From Bacteroidales bacterium (GTDB lineage: Bacteria; Bacteroidota; Bacteroidia; Bacteroidales; P3), in the NCBI GenBank assembly GCA_017934545.1, contig JAGBJI010000013.1, forward strand, positions 1 to 64,000: 64,000 nucleotides of DNA. The letters are read 5' to 3'. The notes beneath the pieces are model-generated. The model was given only the letters and a program-made list of their open reading frames with translations, was not told the origin of the DNA and searched no databases. Each line of letters opens with the position of its first letter. Within the stretch, counting starts at the first letter, position 1. The position numbers and the translations under genes are program-made. Of this stretch, positions 20,464 through 28,968 are shown one piece after another.

Positions 20464-20590
20464 ACGCCGCCGCCCTTTCTGAAAAGGACGGCAAAAAAAT
20501 CACATTTTTTCACTGAAAAAACCTATTTTTTTGAGGCAAAAAATGTGATTTTTTTCAAATTACTTTCGCAAGGGGCAAAAACCAAACGCC
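20464..20590. repeat. 22-bp phased repeat element E2 (CCTATT subfamily)
   Basis: Units have cores TCACAT at 20500, CCTATT at 20522 and TGTGAT at 20544, exactly 22 bp apart; the first and third are inverted copies of each other. Spacers are five bases (CACTG, GAGGC). The right arm at 20564-20590 (TTTCGCAAGGGGCAAAAACC) matches the right arms of E1 and E4; the left arm GCCCTTTCTGAAAAG at 20472 is weaker. It lies in a convergent gap after the LRR terminator. Confidence 0.85.
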
Positions 20591-20611
20591 CAAGGGCTGC
20601 AATATTATGGC

Positions 20612-21871
20612 TTAAGGCTGCGGAGCGGAGAGTTTTTTCCACATCTCAAACAAGGCTGCATTGCTTGTACGGTCAATAAAATTGGAGCGGACGGTTTTGT
20701 AACAGTTTTTAATCACCGTAGTCTTTCCGTCTTTTGCGGCAACGGCTATATAAACCGTGCCTATCTCCGTATCGGTTCCGTCCGAATCGGGACCCGCAAG
20801 GCCTGTAGTTGCTATGCAATAGTCAGTGTCAAAAATCTTCAGTGCGTTTTCCGCCATCTCTGCGGCAACCTGACGGCTTACGGCATGAAACTCTTTGAGT
20901 GTCTGCTCTTTTACTTTCAGCACATTGTGTTTTATTTCGTTACTGTATGCCACGCAAGAGCCTTTAAAATATGCCGAAGCACCGTCGTTCAAAGTTATAA
21001 GATGTGCTATATTGCCTCCCGTACACGACTCCGCCGTGCAAACTGTTTTGCCTGCCGCTTTTAGCCGTTGGCCTATCATTTGGGCAAGGTTTTTGTCATC
21101 TTTGCTTACAACAAACTGTTTTATTTCTTCGGCCAACTCATCAAAAAGTTCGTCCGTCTTTTTGCTTACCTGTTCCCTGTCGCCGCCTTTGGCTGTCAGA
21201 CGCAATTTTATCATGCCCGCATCGGGCAGATATGCCAAAGAAAATGCGGCAACGTTTTGGCGGGACAGTTTTTTTTCAAACTCTTCCAACCTGTCGGAAA
21301 GAAAACTTTCGCCTATGCCCGACACCAACAGCGTACGGTGTATAACGGTCTGCGGTTTGAAGTGGTTAAGTATTGTTTCCACCGCCTTGGGCATCATGGT
21401 TTCCATCTCAAAAGGTACGCCCGGCAGGGATATAACCAATTTTCCGTCCTTATGGAAAATCATTCCCGGTGCAGTGCCTGTCGGATTGAAGATGATTCTA
21501 CAACAATCGGGTACCATAGCCTGCGAACGGTTGGTCGCAGTGTACGGCAAATTGCGGGCAAGAAATATTTTCTCAACGTGCAGGCTTACTTCTTTGTTTT
21601 CCGTCAGGCGTCCGCCGAACATAGAGTTCAAACAGTTTTTGGTCACATCGTCCTTGGTCGGCCCTAATCCGCCTGTTATCAGCACCGCATCAGCACGGTG
21701 CAACGCCGCAGTGACCGCCTGTTCTATTGCCTTGTAATTGTCGCCCACCACAGTGATGTATCCTACATCTATCCCTGCATTGTTCAACGCCTTTGACATA
21801 TACGAACAGTTGGTGTTGACCACCTGCCCTATCAAAAGCTCATCGCCTATATTTATTATCTCAACATTCAT
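20612..21871 (-). CDS. cinA: CinA family protein (nicotinamide-nucleotide amidohydrolase)
   Basis: A 419-residue two-domain protein. The N-terminal MoaB/MogA-like COG1058 domain has GDELLIGQVVNTN near residues 8-20 and ITGGLGPTKDD near residues 65-75. The C-terminal PncC-type amidohydrolase domain has TAESCTGGNIAHLIT and ATTGLAGPDSDGTD. The C-terminal domain deamidates NMN in pyridine nucleotide salvage. The old link to competence comes from co-occurrence with recA in Firmicutes and does not apply here. Monocistronic. Confidence 0.95.
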   Translation of the reverse strand: MNVEIINIGDELLIGQVVNTNCSYMSKALNNAGIDVGYITVVGDNYKAIEQAVTAALHRADAVLITGGLGPTKDDVTKNCLNSMFGGRLTENKEVSLHVEKIFLARNLPYTATNRSQAMVPDCCRIIFNPTGTAPGMIFHKDGKLVISLPGVPFEMETMMPKAVETILNHFKPQTVIHRTLLVSGIGESFLSDRLEEFEKKLSRQNVAAFSLAYLPDAGMIKLRLTAKGGDREQVSKKTDELFDELAEEIKQFVVSKDDKNLAQMIGQRLKAAGKTVCTAESCTGGNIAHLITLNDGASAYFKGSCVAYSNEIKHNVLKVKEQTLKEFHAVSRQVAAEMAENALKIFDTDYCIATTGLAGPDSDGTDTEIGTVYIAVAAKDGKTTVIKNCYKTVRSNFIDRTSNAALFEMWKKLSAPQP

Positions 21872-22040
21872 ATGTCTTTATAAGTTTTTAAATATTGTTT
21901 TCAATAATTAATTAACATTTTTATCGGACATTTATTTCTTTTTTAACGGAAAAATATATTTTAATTGTCTATTTACATGCAAAAATATACAAAATACCTG
22001 TTTTCTTTGCTGCATTCAGTCCGCCAATATATATTTTACT

Positions 22041-22048
22041 TACTTTTG
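22041..22048 (+). promoter_or_regulatory. -7 element upstream of the broken lipoprotein gene
   Basis: TACTTTTG followed by C, about 48 nt upstream of the ATG at 22096, fits TAnnTTTG. Confidence 0.45.
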
Positions 22049-22095
22049 CACGATTTAATAACAAAATTATGTATTCATCAAAAAATTTAAAGATT

Positions 22096-22821
22096 ATGAA
22101 AAGAATCAATCTTAATGCAGGTTTGATAATTTTATCATTGGTTTGCTGTACATTGTTTGTGGCTTGCAAAGATGACGATGATAAAAAGGATAAAAAACTC
22201 CGCAAAGAACCGAATTAGTTTCTTATCAATCCTTGTTTGATATGTGCGGAAAAAACCTGCCCAAGCGGAAGCAGAGTTGTTAGCCGACGGTTATACACAT
22301 TACGGTTACACCAATTCCGCTCCTATTGTGTTTGAAAATTATATAAAAGTAAAGATAATGACACTTCGGCTTATTCTTTGGGAACGTACGACAATTATGT
22401 CATAGCGTCTTCATTTTATGCTACGGTCAAAGACCGTGACACCGTAATTGCTGCACTTAAAGCAAAATGCAACGAAGGTTTCAATCTTGTAGGGGAAGAA
22501 AACGTTGAAAACTTTGAAGCATATATTGTGTCCGTAAGCGGAAACACTGACAATTATTCCGATTACCCTGCATTCTTTTCTGCATTGTCCGCCATCAATC
22601 CGTACGATTTAAGCGAATGCCACGCATCTATAGATTTCGATAACGATGACAAATTGGTCGCAATCAACTATGAAAAACGTTCGTTTAACTCTTTGTTCGG
22701 CAAGGAATCAAAAGCAACTTTTTCCGACGGCAAGATATACATAACCGCTTTTGATATCAGCATGCTAAACAAGAAATCCGCACCCGCATCAATCAGAAAT
22801 GCAGTCAAAAAAATGTTGTAA
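22096..22821 (+). pseudogene. Frameshifted lipoprotein gene
   Basis: The ATG at 22096 opens a clear lipoprotein signal (CTLFVACKDDDDKKDKK) but stops at 22216 after 40 residues. Coding-like sequence continues in other frames: a stretch reading AEAELLADGYTHYGYTN near 22265-22345, then a 147-codon frame ending at 22821 whose N-terminal extension reads SKDNDTSAYSLGTYDNYV. The open pieces join if at least two indels, between about 22200-22260 and near 22345, are repaired, giving a protein of about 240 residues. Either a decayed gene or sequencing errors. Function unknown; the C-terminal part alone has no recognised domain. Confidence 0.65.
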
Positions 22822-22907
22822 TCTTTTCATGTTTTTACAATCCGACGGCGTTAAGTTTGTTTTTAATTTGTTTTTTCATTGATTTTGTAACCGCTTTTTA
22901 TAAAAAT

Positions 22908-22944
22908 AAAAAAGAGTGCGCATGAAAAAATGCACACTCTTTTT
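22908..22944. terminator. Bidirectional intrinsic terminator
   Basis: The stem AAAAAGAGTGCGCAT / ATGCACACTCTTTTT (one mismatch) lies between the converging lipoprotein pseudogene and EF-G2 gene. It is flanked by A on one side and T on the other, so it can terminate both strands. Confidence 0.85.
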
Positions 22945-22963
22945 GTTTGTATATTGTTCAGTG

Positions 22964-25102
22964 TTATTCTTCGTCCTTGCTTGCCTCTTCGTAAGCTTTA
23001 AGCAATGCGTTTTGAACGTCGGTAGGTACGGCTTGGTATTCGCTGTATTTCATTGAGAACATACCGCGTCCCGAAGTCAACGATGACAAAGAGGTGGAAT
23101 AACGGTTCATCTCTGCCAAAGGTGCTTTTGCTTTGATAACTTGATGGTTTCCTTTTGAGTCCATACCCATGACAATTGCCCTTCTGCCTTGCAAATCCGT
23201 CATAACGCCGCCCATCATATCTGCAGGTACGTTTACTTCCAAGTCGTATACAGGTTCCAAAATCTTAGGTCCTGCATTTTTAAAGGCTTCTTTGAATGCG
23301 TTTCTGCCCGCAAGTTTGAATGCCATTTCGTTCGAATCCACCGGGTGCATCTTTCCGTCAAACACGTTGACAACTATATCTCTTGCATACGAACCTGTCA
23401 ACGGTCCTTCTTCCATCTTCTCCATTATACCCTTCAATATAGCCGGCATAAACCTTGCGTCTATCGCTCCGCCGACAATACAGTTGTTGAATATAAGCTT
23501 TCCGCCCCACTGCAACTCTATTGTTTCGGTTCCTCTTATAGGATACTTGGTTTGGTTAGGCATTCCCTCGTAGTAAGGCTGTATATAAAGATGAACTTCT
23601 CCGAACTGACCTGCTCCGCCCGACTGTTTTTTGTGACGGTACATAGCTTCGGCTTCCTTGGTTATGGTTTCTCTGTAAGGAATCTTCGGTGAATAGAATT
23701 CAGCCTTTACTTTATATACATTGTCCAAGTACCATTTCAACGTGTTTACATGAAATTCGCCCATTGCAGCGACAATTGTCTGCTTGGCTTCGCGTGCTAT
23801 ATAGTTCTGCATTGCAGGGTCGTGCGAAGTATAATCGTTCAACGCTGCTCCCAACTTCTCGTCTTCGGAAGATTCTACTGCACGTATTGCAGTGGTATAT
23901 ATAGGCTCTGGATATTCTACAGGTTTTACCTCAACGCCTGCATTCTTTGCTGCAGTCAATGTAGCACCCAACTTAACGTCTTTAAGTTTTATCGTTGAGA
24001 TTATATCTCCTGCACAGGCTTTGTCAACAGTTGTACGGTTCTTTCCTGCGTTTATGTTTATCTGTGATATTCTTTCTTTTGAAGAGTTAGTGCTGTTGAC
24101 AATATCAGCACCCGTTGCTATCTCGCCTTCAAGTATTTTTATGTATGTAACCTCACCTACGTGCTGTTCGTTGGCTGCTTTGAACACATAGCCTACGAAA
24201 TCGCCGCCGTTGTTGTAAGAAACTTTGTTGCCGTCTTTGTATTCCAGTCTTGATTGTGATTCGTCTGCCGAAGGCACATTGTTGGATACGAACTCCATCA
24301 TTCTGTCTACGCCTTTGTTTTCTTTGGCTGCTATACACAAAACAGGATATATGCTTCTTGTTGCTATACCTTCTTTCAATCCTTTACGCATGTCTTCCAC
24401 CGACAAATCGCCTTGGTCAAAAAATTTCTCCATCAACTCGTCATCACCCGTAGCTGCGTTCTCAACCAATTGCGAACGCAATTCTTCGGCTCTGTCTTTT
24501 TCCTGTTCAGGTATATCGCTTATCTGTGCTTTTCCGTTGCCTGCGGAATAGGTGTACATCTTCTGTGTAAGCAAATCTATGAAAGAGTCAAATCCCGTGC
24601 CTGCGTTGACAGGGTATTGTACAAGAGTAACTTTTTCGCCGAAGTTTTCTTTCAACGATGCTATTGTTTGGTTGAAATCAGCTTTCTCCGCATCCAATTG
24701 GTTTACGGCAAAAATAACCGGAGTGTGCATTTTTTCGGCATACATCATTGCCAATTCCGTACCTACTTCCACACCGTTTTGTGCGTTAACGGCAACTACC
24801 GCCGTTTCAACTGCACTGTAAGCCGATACTATCTCGCCCTGAAAATCGGTAAAGCCCGGAACGTCTATTACGTTTATCTTTTTGTCATTTACCTCTGCAT
24901 AAAGCACCGTGCCGACTGCCGATGATTTTCTTTCTATCTCTATATCCCTGTAGTCAGACAAAGTGTTGCCTGCTTCAACAGTTCCCATTCTGTTTATAAT
25001 TCCTGCATTCAAGGCTATACTTTCAGCCAATGTAGTTTTACCGCTTTTGTTTCCTCCCACCAAAGCGATGTTTTTGATTTGTGATGTGTTGTAAACTTTC
25101 AT
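22964..25102 (-). CDS. fusA2: Elongation factor G paralogue (EF-G2) with degenerate GTPase motifs
   Basis: A 712-residue protein with all five EF-G domains; the C-terminal half keeps EF-G hallmarks (KQSGGAGQFGEV, GPLTGSYARD, GRRAIVMGMD). The G domain is unusual: the P-loop is GGNKSGKTT (residues 16-24), switch I lacks RGITI, and switch II reads DVPGF (80-84), with Phe84 replacing the catalytic His of DTPGH. It closely resembles the Bacteroides EF-G2 group, whose B. thetaiotaomicron member has been reported to support translation without GTP hydrolysis during starvation. This is not the main EF-G, which would keep DTPGHVDF and normally lies in the str operon. Monocistronic. Confidence 0.9.
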   Translation of the reverse strand: MKVYNTSQIKNIALVGGNKSGKTTLAESIALNAGIINRMGTVEAGNTLSDYRDIEIERKSSAVGTVLYAEVNDKKINVIDVPGFTDFQGEIVSAYSAVETAVVAVNAQNGVEVGTELAMMYAEKMHTPVIFAVNQLDAEKADFNQTIASLKENFGEKVTLVQYPVNAGTGFDSFIDLLTQKMYTYSAGNGKAQISDIPEQEKDRAEELRSQLVENAATGDDELMEKFFDQGDLSVEDMRKGLKEGIATRSIYPVLCIAAKENKGVDRMMEFVSNNVPSADESQSRLEYKDGNKVSYNNGGDFVGYVFKAANEQHVGEVTYIKILEGEIATGADIVNSTNSSKERISQININAGKNRTTVDKACAGDIISTIKLKDVKLGATLTAAKNAGVEVKPVEYPEPIYTTAIRAVESSEDEKLGAALNDYTSHDPAMQNYIAREAKQTIVAAMGEFHVNTLKWYLDNVYKVKAEFYSPKIPYRETITKEAEAMYRHKKQSGGAGQFGEVHLYIQPYYEGMPNQTKYPIRGTETIELQWGGKLIFNNCIVGGAIDARFMPAILKGIMEKMEEGPLTGSYARDIVVNVFDGKMHPVDSNEMAFKLAGRNAFKEAFKNAGPKILEPVYDLEVNVPADMMGGVMTDLQGRRAIVMGMDSKGNHQVIKAKAPLAEMNRYSTSLSSLTSGRGMFSMKYSEYQAVPTDVQNALLKAYEEASKDEE

Positions 25103-25146
25103 CTTTTAATATATTTTTGATTATTTATCTTTGACTAATGAGTTTG

Positions 25147-25154
25147 CAAATTTA
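25147..25154 (-). promoter_or_regulatory. -7 element of the EF-G2 gene
   Basis: TAAATTTG on the minus strand, 45 nt upstream of the ATG, matches the -7 consensus. Confidence 0.5.
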
Positions 25155-25260
25155 CGCAATTATTACATATGATAAAAATTTTATCGCAAAAATATTTTAA
25201 AAATCACTTTATTCCGCATTTTTTAAAAATGCCTTTTGCGGAAAAACCGCCGCCGTTTCA

Positions 25261-25389
25261 CATTTTGTTTTTGCCGATTCAGAAAAGAGTTTCAAAAAAA
25301 GCAGGTTTTTTGCATCAAAAAAAGTGGTTTTTTCGGTCAAAAAACCACTTTTTTCCGCAACTAAAGCGTCGTTCGGCAAAAACAAAGTG
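25261..25389. repeat. 22-bp phased repeat element E3 (AGTGG/CCACT subfamily)
   Basis: Units have cores GCAGGT at 25301, AGTGGT at 25323 and CCACTT at 25345, each 22 bp apart; the second and third are inverted copies. Five-base spacers are GCATC and CGGTC. Inverted arms are CATTTTGTTTTTGCCGA at 25261 and TCGGCAAAAACAAAGTG at 25373-25389. It lies in the 442-nt divergent gap between EF-G2 and a glycosyltransferase; apart from the two promoters nothing else was seen there. Confidence 0.85.
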
Positions 25390-25463
25390 CGAATCGGCGT
25401 AAATAAAGCGAAGAAAAGCACGGCATAATTATAAAAACATGCCTTTTAAACGGAATAAATTCG

Positions 25464-25471
25464 TATTTTTG
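25464..25471 (+). promoter_or_regulatory. -7 element of the glycosyltransferase gene
   Basis: TATTTTTG followed by C, 73 nt upstream of the start codon. The leader is longer than usual. Confidence 0.45.
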
Positions 25472-25544
25472 CACTCAATAATTGTTTTTTTATTATTGAA
25501 CGCTATTGTGCAATCAGGCACAACCGTAACAACAATATGGCATT

Positions 25545-26660
25545 ATGAACATTGTACATATAACAACGGTGCATCAAAGATTTGATTCACGTATTTTTTA
25601 CAAGCAATGTCTTTCCCTGAAAGAACATTCTTACCGTGTGACGCTTATAGTTGCCGACGGCAAGGGCAATCAAACTGTAAACGGCGTGGATATAATAGAT
25701 ATAGGAGCGTACACCAACAGGGCAAAGCGGCTGATTGTTGCCTCCCGCAAGGCAGTGCAAACGGCGTTAAAACTCAATGCCGATTTGTATCATTTCCACG
25801 ACCCCGATTTACTTGTGCAGGCACGCAAACTTTGCAAGCATGCAAAGGTCGTGTTTGATTCACACGAAGATTTTCCCAAGCTTATGTTGCAACGGGATTA
25901 TATTCCCAACGTTTTACGAAAAGTTTTGTTCCGCACGGCTACGCATATTGAACGCACGACTTACAAAAAATTGGCCGGTGTTGTGACGGCTACGGACAAC
26001 ATAGCACAAAAGTTTCTGTCTTACGGGGCGAACGATGTCATTGCCGTTAAGAACTATCCCGTCATAAACACGGACAACTGTGTAAAAAAGGAAAAAGACA
26101 ATGGTTTACCGTTCACCGCATGCTATGTAGGGGGCTTGACACAGGTGCGGGGCGTTGAACAAATGATAAAATCTTGTCACAAGGCGGGCGTACATTTGAT
26201 ATTGGCGGGACCTTTTGACGATGAAAACTTTTACCGACAGATGCAATCCCTGCCCGAATGGGAATGTGTTGAATATTTGGGCGTAGTTCCGCACGATGAA
26301 TTGGTGCAAAGGGTTTATGCCAAAGCGGATATAGGGTTGAATATGTTGCTTGCCGCACCCAACCATACTGATGCCGTTCCTATCAAACAGTTGGAATACA
26401 TGTCCCAAGCCCTGCCCGTGATTGCCACCAAGCATATTAAATTTTGTACGGAGGTAACCGAAAAGGAACATTGCGGCATATTGGTAACGCCCGAAGACAT
26501 TCAGCAGTGTGCAGAAGCCATAACATATATGAAAAACCACGAAGAAGAAAGAATTGAAATGGGTGTCAACGGCCGCCGTGCAGTACAACAAACATACAAT
26601 TGGAATACGGAAAAAGACAAGTTGATAAAGTTTTATGAACGTTTGCTGAACAATCAATAG
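25545..26660 (+). CDS. Glycosyltransferase, GT4-like (GT-B fold)
   Basis: A 371-residue protein with the N-terminal GT-B features MNIVHITTVHQRFDSRIF and YHFHDPDLLV, and the C-terminal donor-site pattern PIKQLEYMSQALPVIATK, where the Glu of the E-x7-E-type motif contacts the nucleotide sugar. Closely related proteins transfer sugars in surface polysaccharide synthesis, but the acceptor and sugar are not predictable. The gene stands apart from the polysaccharide genes at 44.6-53.3 kb and has its own promoter. Confidence 0.88.
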   Translation: MNIVHITTVHQRFDSRIFYKQCLSLKEHSYRVTLIVADGKGNQTVNGVDIIDIGAYTNRAKRLIVASRKAVQTALKLNADLYHFHDPDLLVQARKLCKHAKVVFDSHEDFPKLMLQRDYIPNVLRKVLFRTATHIERTTYKKLAGVVTATDNIAQKFLSYGANDVIAVKNYPVINTDNCVKKEKDNGLPFTACYVGGLTQVRGVEQMIKSCHKAGVHLILAGPFDDENFYRQMQSLPEWECVEYLGVVPHDELVQRVYAKADIGLNMLLAAPNHTDAVPIKQLEYMSQALPVIATKHIKFCTEVTEKEHCGILVTPEDIQQCAEAITYMKNHEEERIEMGVNGRRAVQQTYNWNTEKDKLIKFYERLLNNQ

Positions 26661-26732
26661 CACTTCTGCATTTTAACTTTGCATTTTAACGTAAAAACAT
26701 TATGATTTTAATGCAATGTGAGTGAAAATTTG

Positions 26733-26740
26733 TAATTTTG
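26733..26740 (+). promoter_or_regulatory. -7 element of the dnaG operon
   Basis: TAATTTTG followed by C. It lies inside the longer reading frame that begins at 26722, so the true start of the first gene must be downstream, at 26770. Confidence 0.55.
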
Positions 26741-26769
26741 CATTGCTTGAAATAAACAAAAAACACTGT

Positions 26770-26973
26770 ATGGGCGAATTTGTTTTGATATTAGCCGCAA
26801 CTGCAATAGTTGTTTTGCTGTGCGGAATACTTATAGGAGTGAAGATAATCTTTCAGAAGAACGGAAAATTTTCACACACTTGTGCTTTTGATTGGGAAAA
26901 AGAGAAATGCAAGGATTGCAACGGCAATTGCAAGGACTGTACTGTCAACATCGGCAAGATTAATGTAGAATAA
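26770..26973 (+). CDS. Small Cys-rich single-pass membrane protein
   Basis: A 67-residue protein when started at the ATG at 26770, the first one downstream of the promoter. An N-terminal transmembrane helix (residues 4-25) is followed by KNGKF, a motif seen in small Bacteroidota membrane proteins, and a tail with six Cys in the pattern C-x9-C-x2-C-x3-C-x2-C after an isolated Cys. The cysteines could bind metal or an Fe-S cluster. It ends 4 nt before dnaG and is cotranscribed with it. No function is assigned. Confidence 0.75.
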   Translation: MGEFVLILAATAIVVLLCGILIGVKIIFQKNGKFSHTCAFDWEKEKCKDCNGNCKDCTVNIGKINVE

Positions 26974-26977
26974 AAAC

Positions 26978-28957
26978 ATGATTTCCCAAGAAGATATTGA
27001 CCGTATTTTAGAATCTGCAAAGATTGAAGAGGTTGTCGGCGACTTCGTGGAGTTGAAACGCCGCGGTGCGAACTATGTTTCGTGCTGTCCGTTCCACAAC
27101 GAAGACACTCCTTCTTTCTATGTAAGCCCGGCAAGAGGCATATTCAAATGTTTCGGTTGCGGTGAGGGCGGCAACAGTGTGGTGTTTTTGATGAAATATC
27201 AGCACTATACTTACCCCGAAGCGTTGCGGTGGCTTGCCAAAAAGTACAATATAGAAATCAAAGAGAAAGAACTTTCGCCCCAAGAGATAACCGTCCGTGA
27301 CGAAAAGGACGCTCTGTTCAACATAAACGAATTTGCATGCAAATATTATTACAACAACCTGTTTGAAAGCGAAGAAGGACAAAGCATAGGATTATCTTAT
27401 TTCAACGAAAGACAGATAACACGCAAAACCATTGACACTTGGCAGTTGGGATATGCCAAACAAAAGGGCGACGATTTCGCTTTACATGCTTTGAAAGCAG
27501 GTTATGATGCAGAATTGTTGGTAAAAAGCGGCCTTTGTTTGAGAAGCGAAAAAGACGGTTCGCTTTACGACCGTTTCAGAGCAAGGGTTACGTTCCCCGT
27601 TTACAACACAGGCGGCAGGGTGTTGGGATTTTCCGCCCGTATATTGACCAAAGACAAAACCAAAGCCAAATATGTAAACTCACCGGAAAGCCCTATATAT
27701 ATTAAAGGTAAGACTTTGTTCGGACTGAATTTCGCACGCAATGAAATGGCAAAGCAAAACCTTTGCTATTTAGTGGAAGGTAACATCGACGCAATAATGA
27801 TGAACCAAAACGAAGTGAAGAATACCGTCGCTTCGTCGGGAACTGCGTTGACCGAAGACCAAATCAAAATGATTAAACGCTACACTGACAACGTTGCGAT
27901 ATTGTACGACGGCGATGCGGCGGGTATTCACGCCGCCATAAGGGCAACCGACATGTTTTTAAAAGAGGGTATGCACGTTTCAATTGTGCTTTTTCCCGAC
28001 GGAGATGACCCCGACAGCTTTGCACGTAAGCATACACAGGACGAATTCCACGAGTTTCTGAAAACCAATGCACGCAATTTCATCATATACCGTGCAAATC
28101 TTGCCAACGCAGAGGCGGAAAAAGACCCTATACGCAAATCCGAACTGATTAAAGACATAATCCATTCCATTTCTTTGATACCTGACTTGATTGAAAGGAC
28201 GGCTTACATTCAGCAATGTTCGGCTATACTGAACATGAAAGAAGATATTCTGACCGACCAACTCAACAAAGAGATGGTACACAACGCTTATCTGAAAAAC
28301 AAAGAAGAAAAAAAAGCCGTACAATCAGAATCCGTTCCCGTAAAAGAACAAAAAGAAGACATAGCTCCGCAACCCAAAGCAGCAGAAGCCTCAACGCAGG
28401 AAGACAATATAGAGAAAAACCTTATCCGAATACTTGTCAACTACGCCCAACTCACAACCGACCAACCCGTATTGATAAACAACGAGGTCAAAACGCAGCC
28501 TTTCAACGCCGGAGGGTTTATCCTCAACGACGTAGTGTCAAACGACATCAATATAAACAATCCCGTTTACAAGGAAATATTTGATTTGTACTTCAAATAC
28601 TACAAACAGAACAATCAAATGCCCGAAGCCGACAGCATAATAGGACATTGTTCCGAACAAGCGGTAAACGTGCTGACCGAATTGTTGATGTCGCCCTCCA
28701 AGATAACCGTTTCGCAGGGTTGGGAGAAATACGGAATGATTGTACCCGACATCAACTCTTCTCAAATAATAGACAAAGACATCAAATACACCCTTTTGTC
28801 AGCCAAGTTGTATAAACTGTCGGTGATGATGAACGAAATAAAACAAAAAATGCTCAACGAACCGCAGAACGATGCGTTGACACAGACGTTTATCAAGCTT
28901 ACGGTGATACGCAACAACATTGCCAAGGAGTTGAACCGCACGGCATTCATGCCGTAA
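26978..28957 (+). CDS. dnaG: DNA primase
   Basis: A 659-residue protein. The N-terminal CHC2 zinc finger is CCPFHNEDTPSF ... FKCFGCG (about residues 37-66). The DnaG core and TOPRIM domain have VEGNIDAI near residues 265-272 and YDGDAAG near residues 309-315. The C-terminal helicase-binding region, preceded by a charged Gln/Glu-rich linker near 440-480, is diverged as usual. It synthesises RNA primers for replication. It is not in the rpsU-dnaG-rpoD arrangement but follows a small membrane protein gene. Confidence 0.97.
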   Translation: MISQEDIDRILESAKIEEVVGDFVELKRRGANYVSCCPFHNEDTPSFYVSPARGIFKCFGCGEGGNSVVFLMKYQHYTYPEALRWLAKKYNIEIKEKELSPQEITVRDEKDALFNINEFACKYYYNNLFESEEGQSIGLSYFNERQITRKTIDTWQLGYAKQKGDDFALHALKAGYDAELLVKSGLCLRSEKDGSLYDRFRARVTFPVYNTGGRVLGFSARILTKDKTKAKYVNSPESPIYIKGKTLFGLNFARNEMAKQNLCYLVEGNIDAIMMNQNEVKNTVASSGTALTEDQIKMIKRYTDNVAILYDGDAAGIHAAIRATDMFLKEGMHVSIVLFPDGDDPDSFARKHTQDEFHEFLKTNARNFIIYRANLANAEAEKDPIRKSELIKDIIHSISLIPDLIERTAYIQQCSAILNMKEDILTDQLNKEMVHNAYLKNKEEKKAVQSESVPVKEQKEDIAPQPKAAEASTQEDNIEKNLIRILVNYAQLTTDQPVLINNEVKTQPFNAGGFILNDVVSNDININNPVYKEIFDLYFKYYKQNNQMPEADSIIGHCSEQAVNVLTELLMSPSKITVSQGWEKYGMIVPDINSSQIIDKDIKYTLLSAKLYKLSVMMNEIKQKMLNEPQNDALTQTFIKLTVIRNNIAKELNRTAFMP

Positions 28958-28968
28958 TCTTACCTTAT

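Noticed and set aside
25169..25421. Short ORFs on both strands over E3
   Set aside because: They translate the phased repeat; no start site or known product.
26722..26769. Upstream extension of the Cys-rich protein
   Set aside because: The promoter -7 element overlaps it; the ATG at 26770 is preferred.
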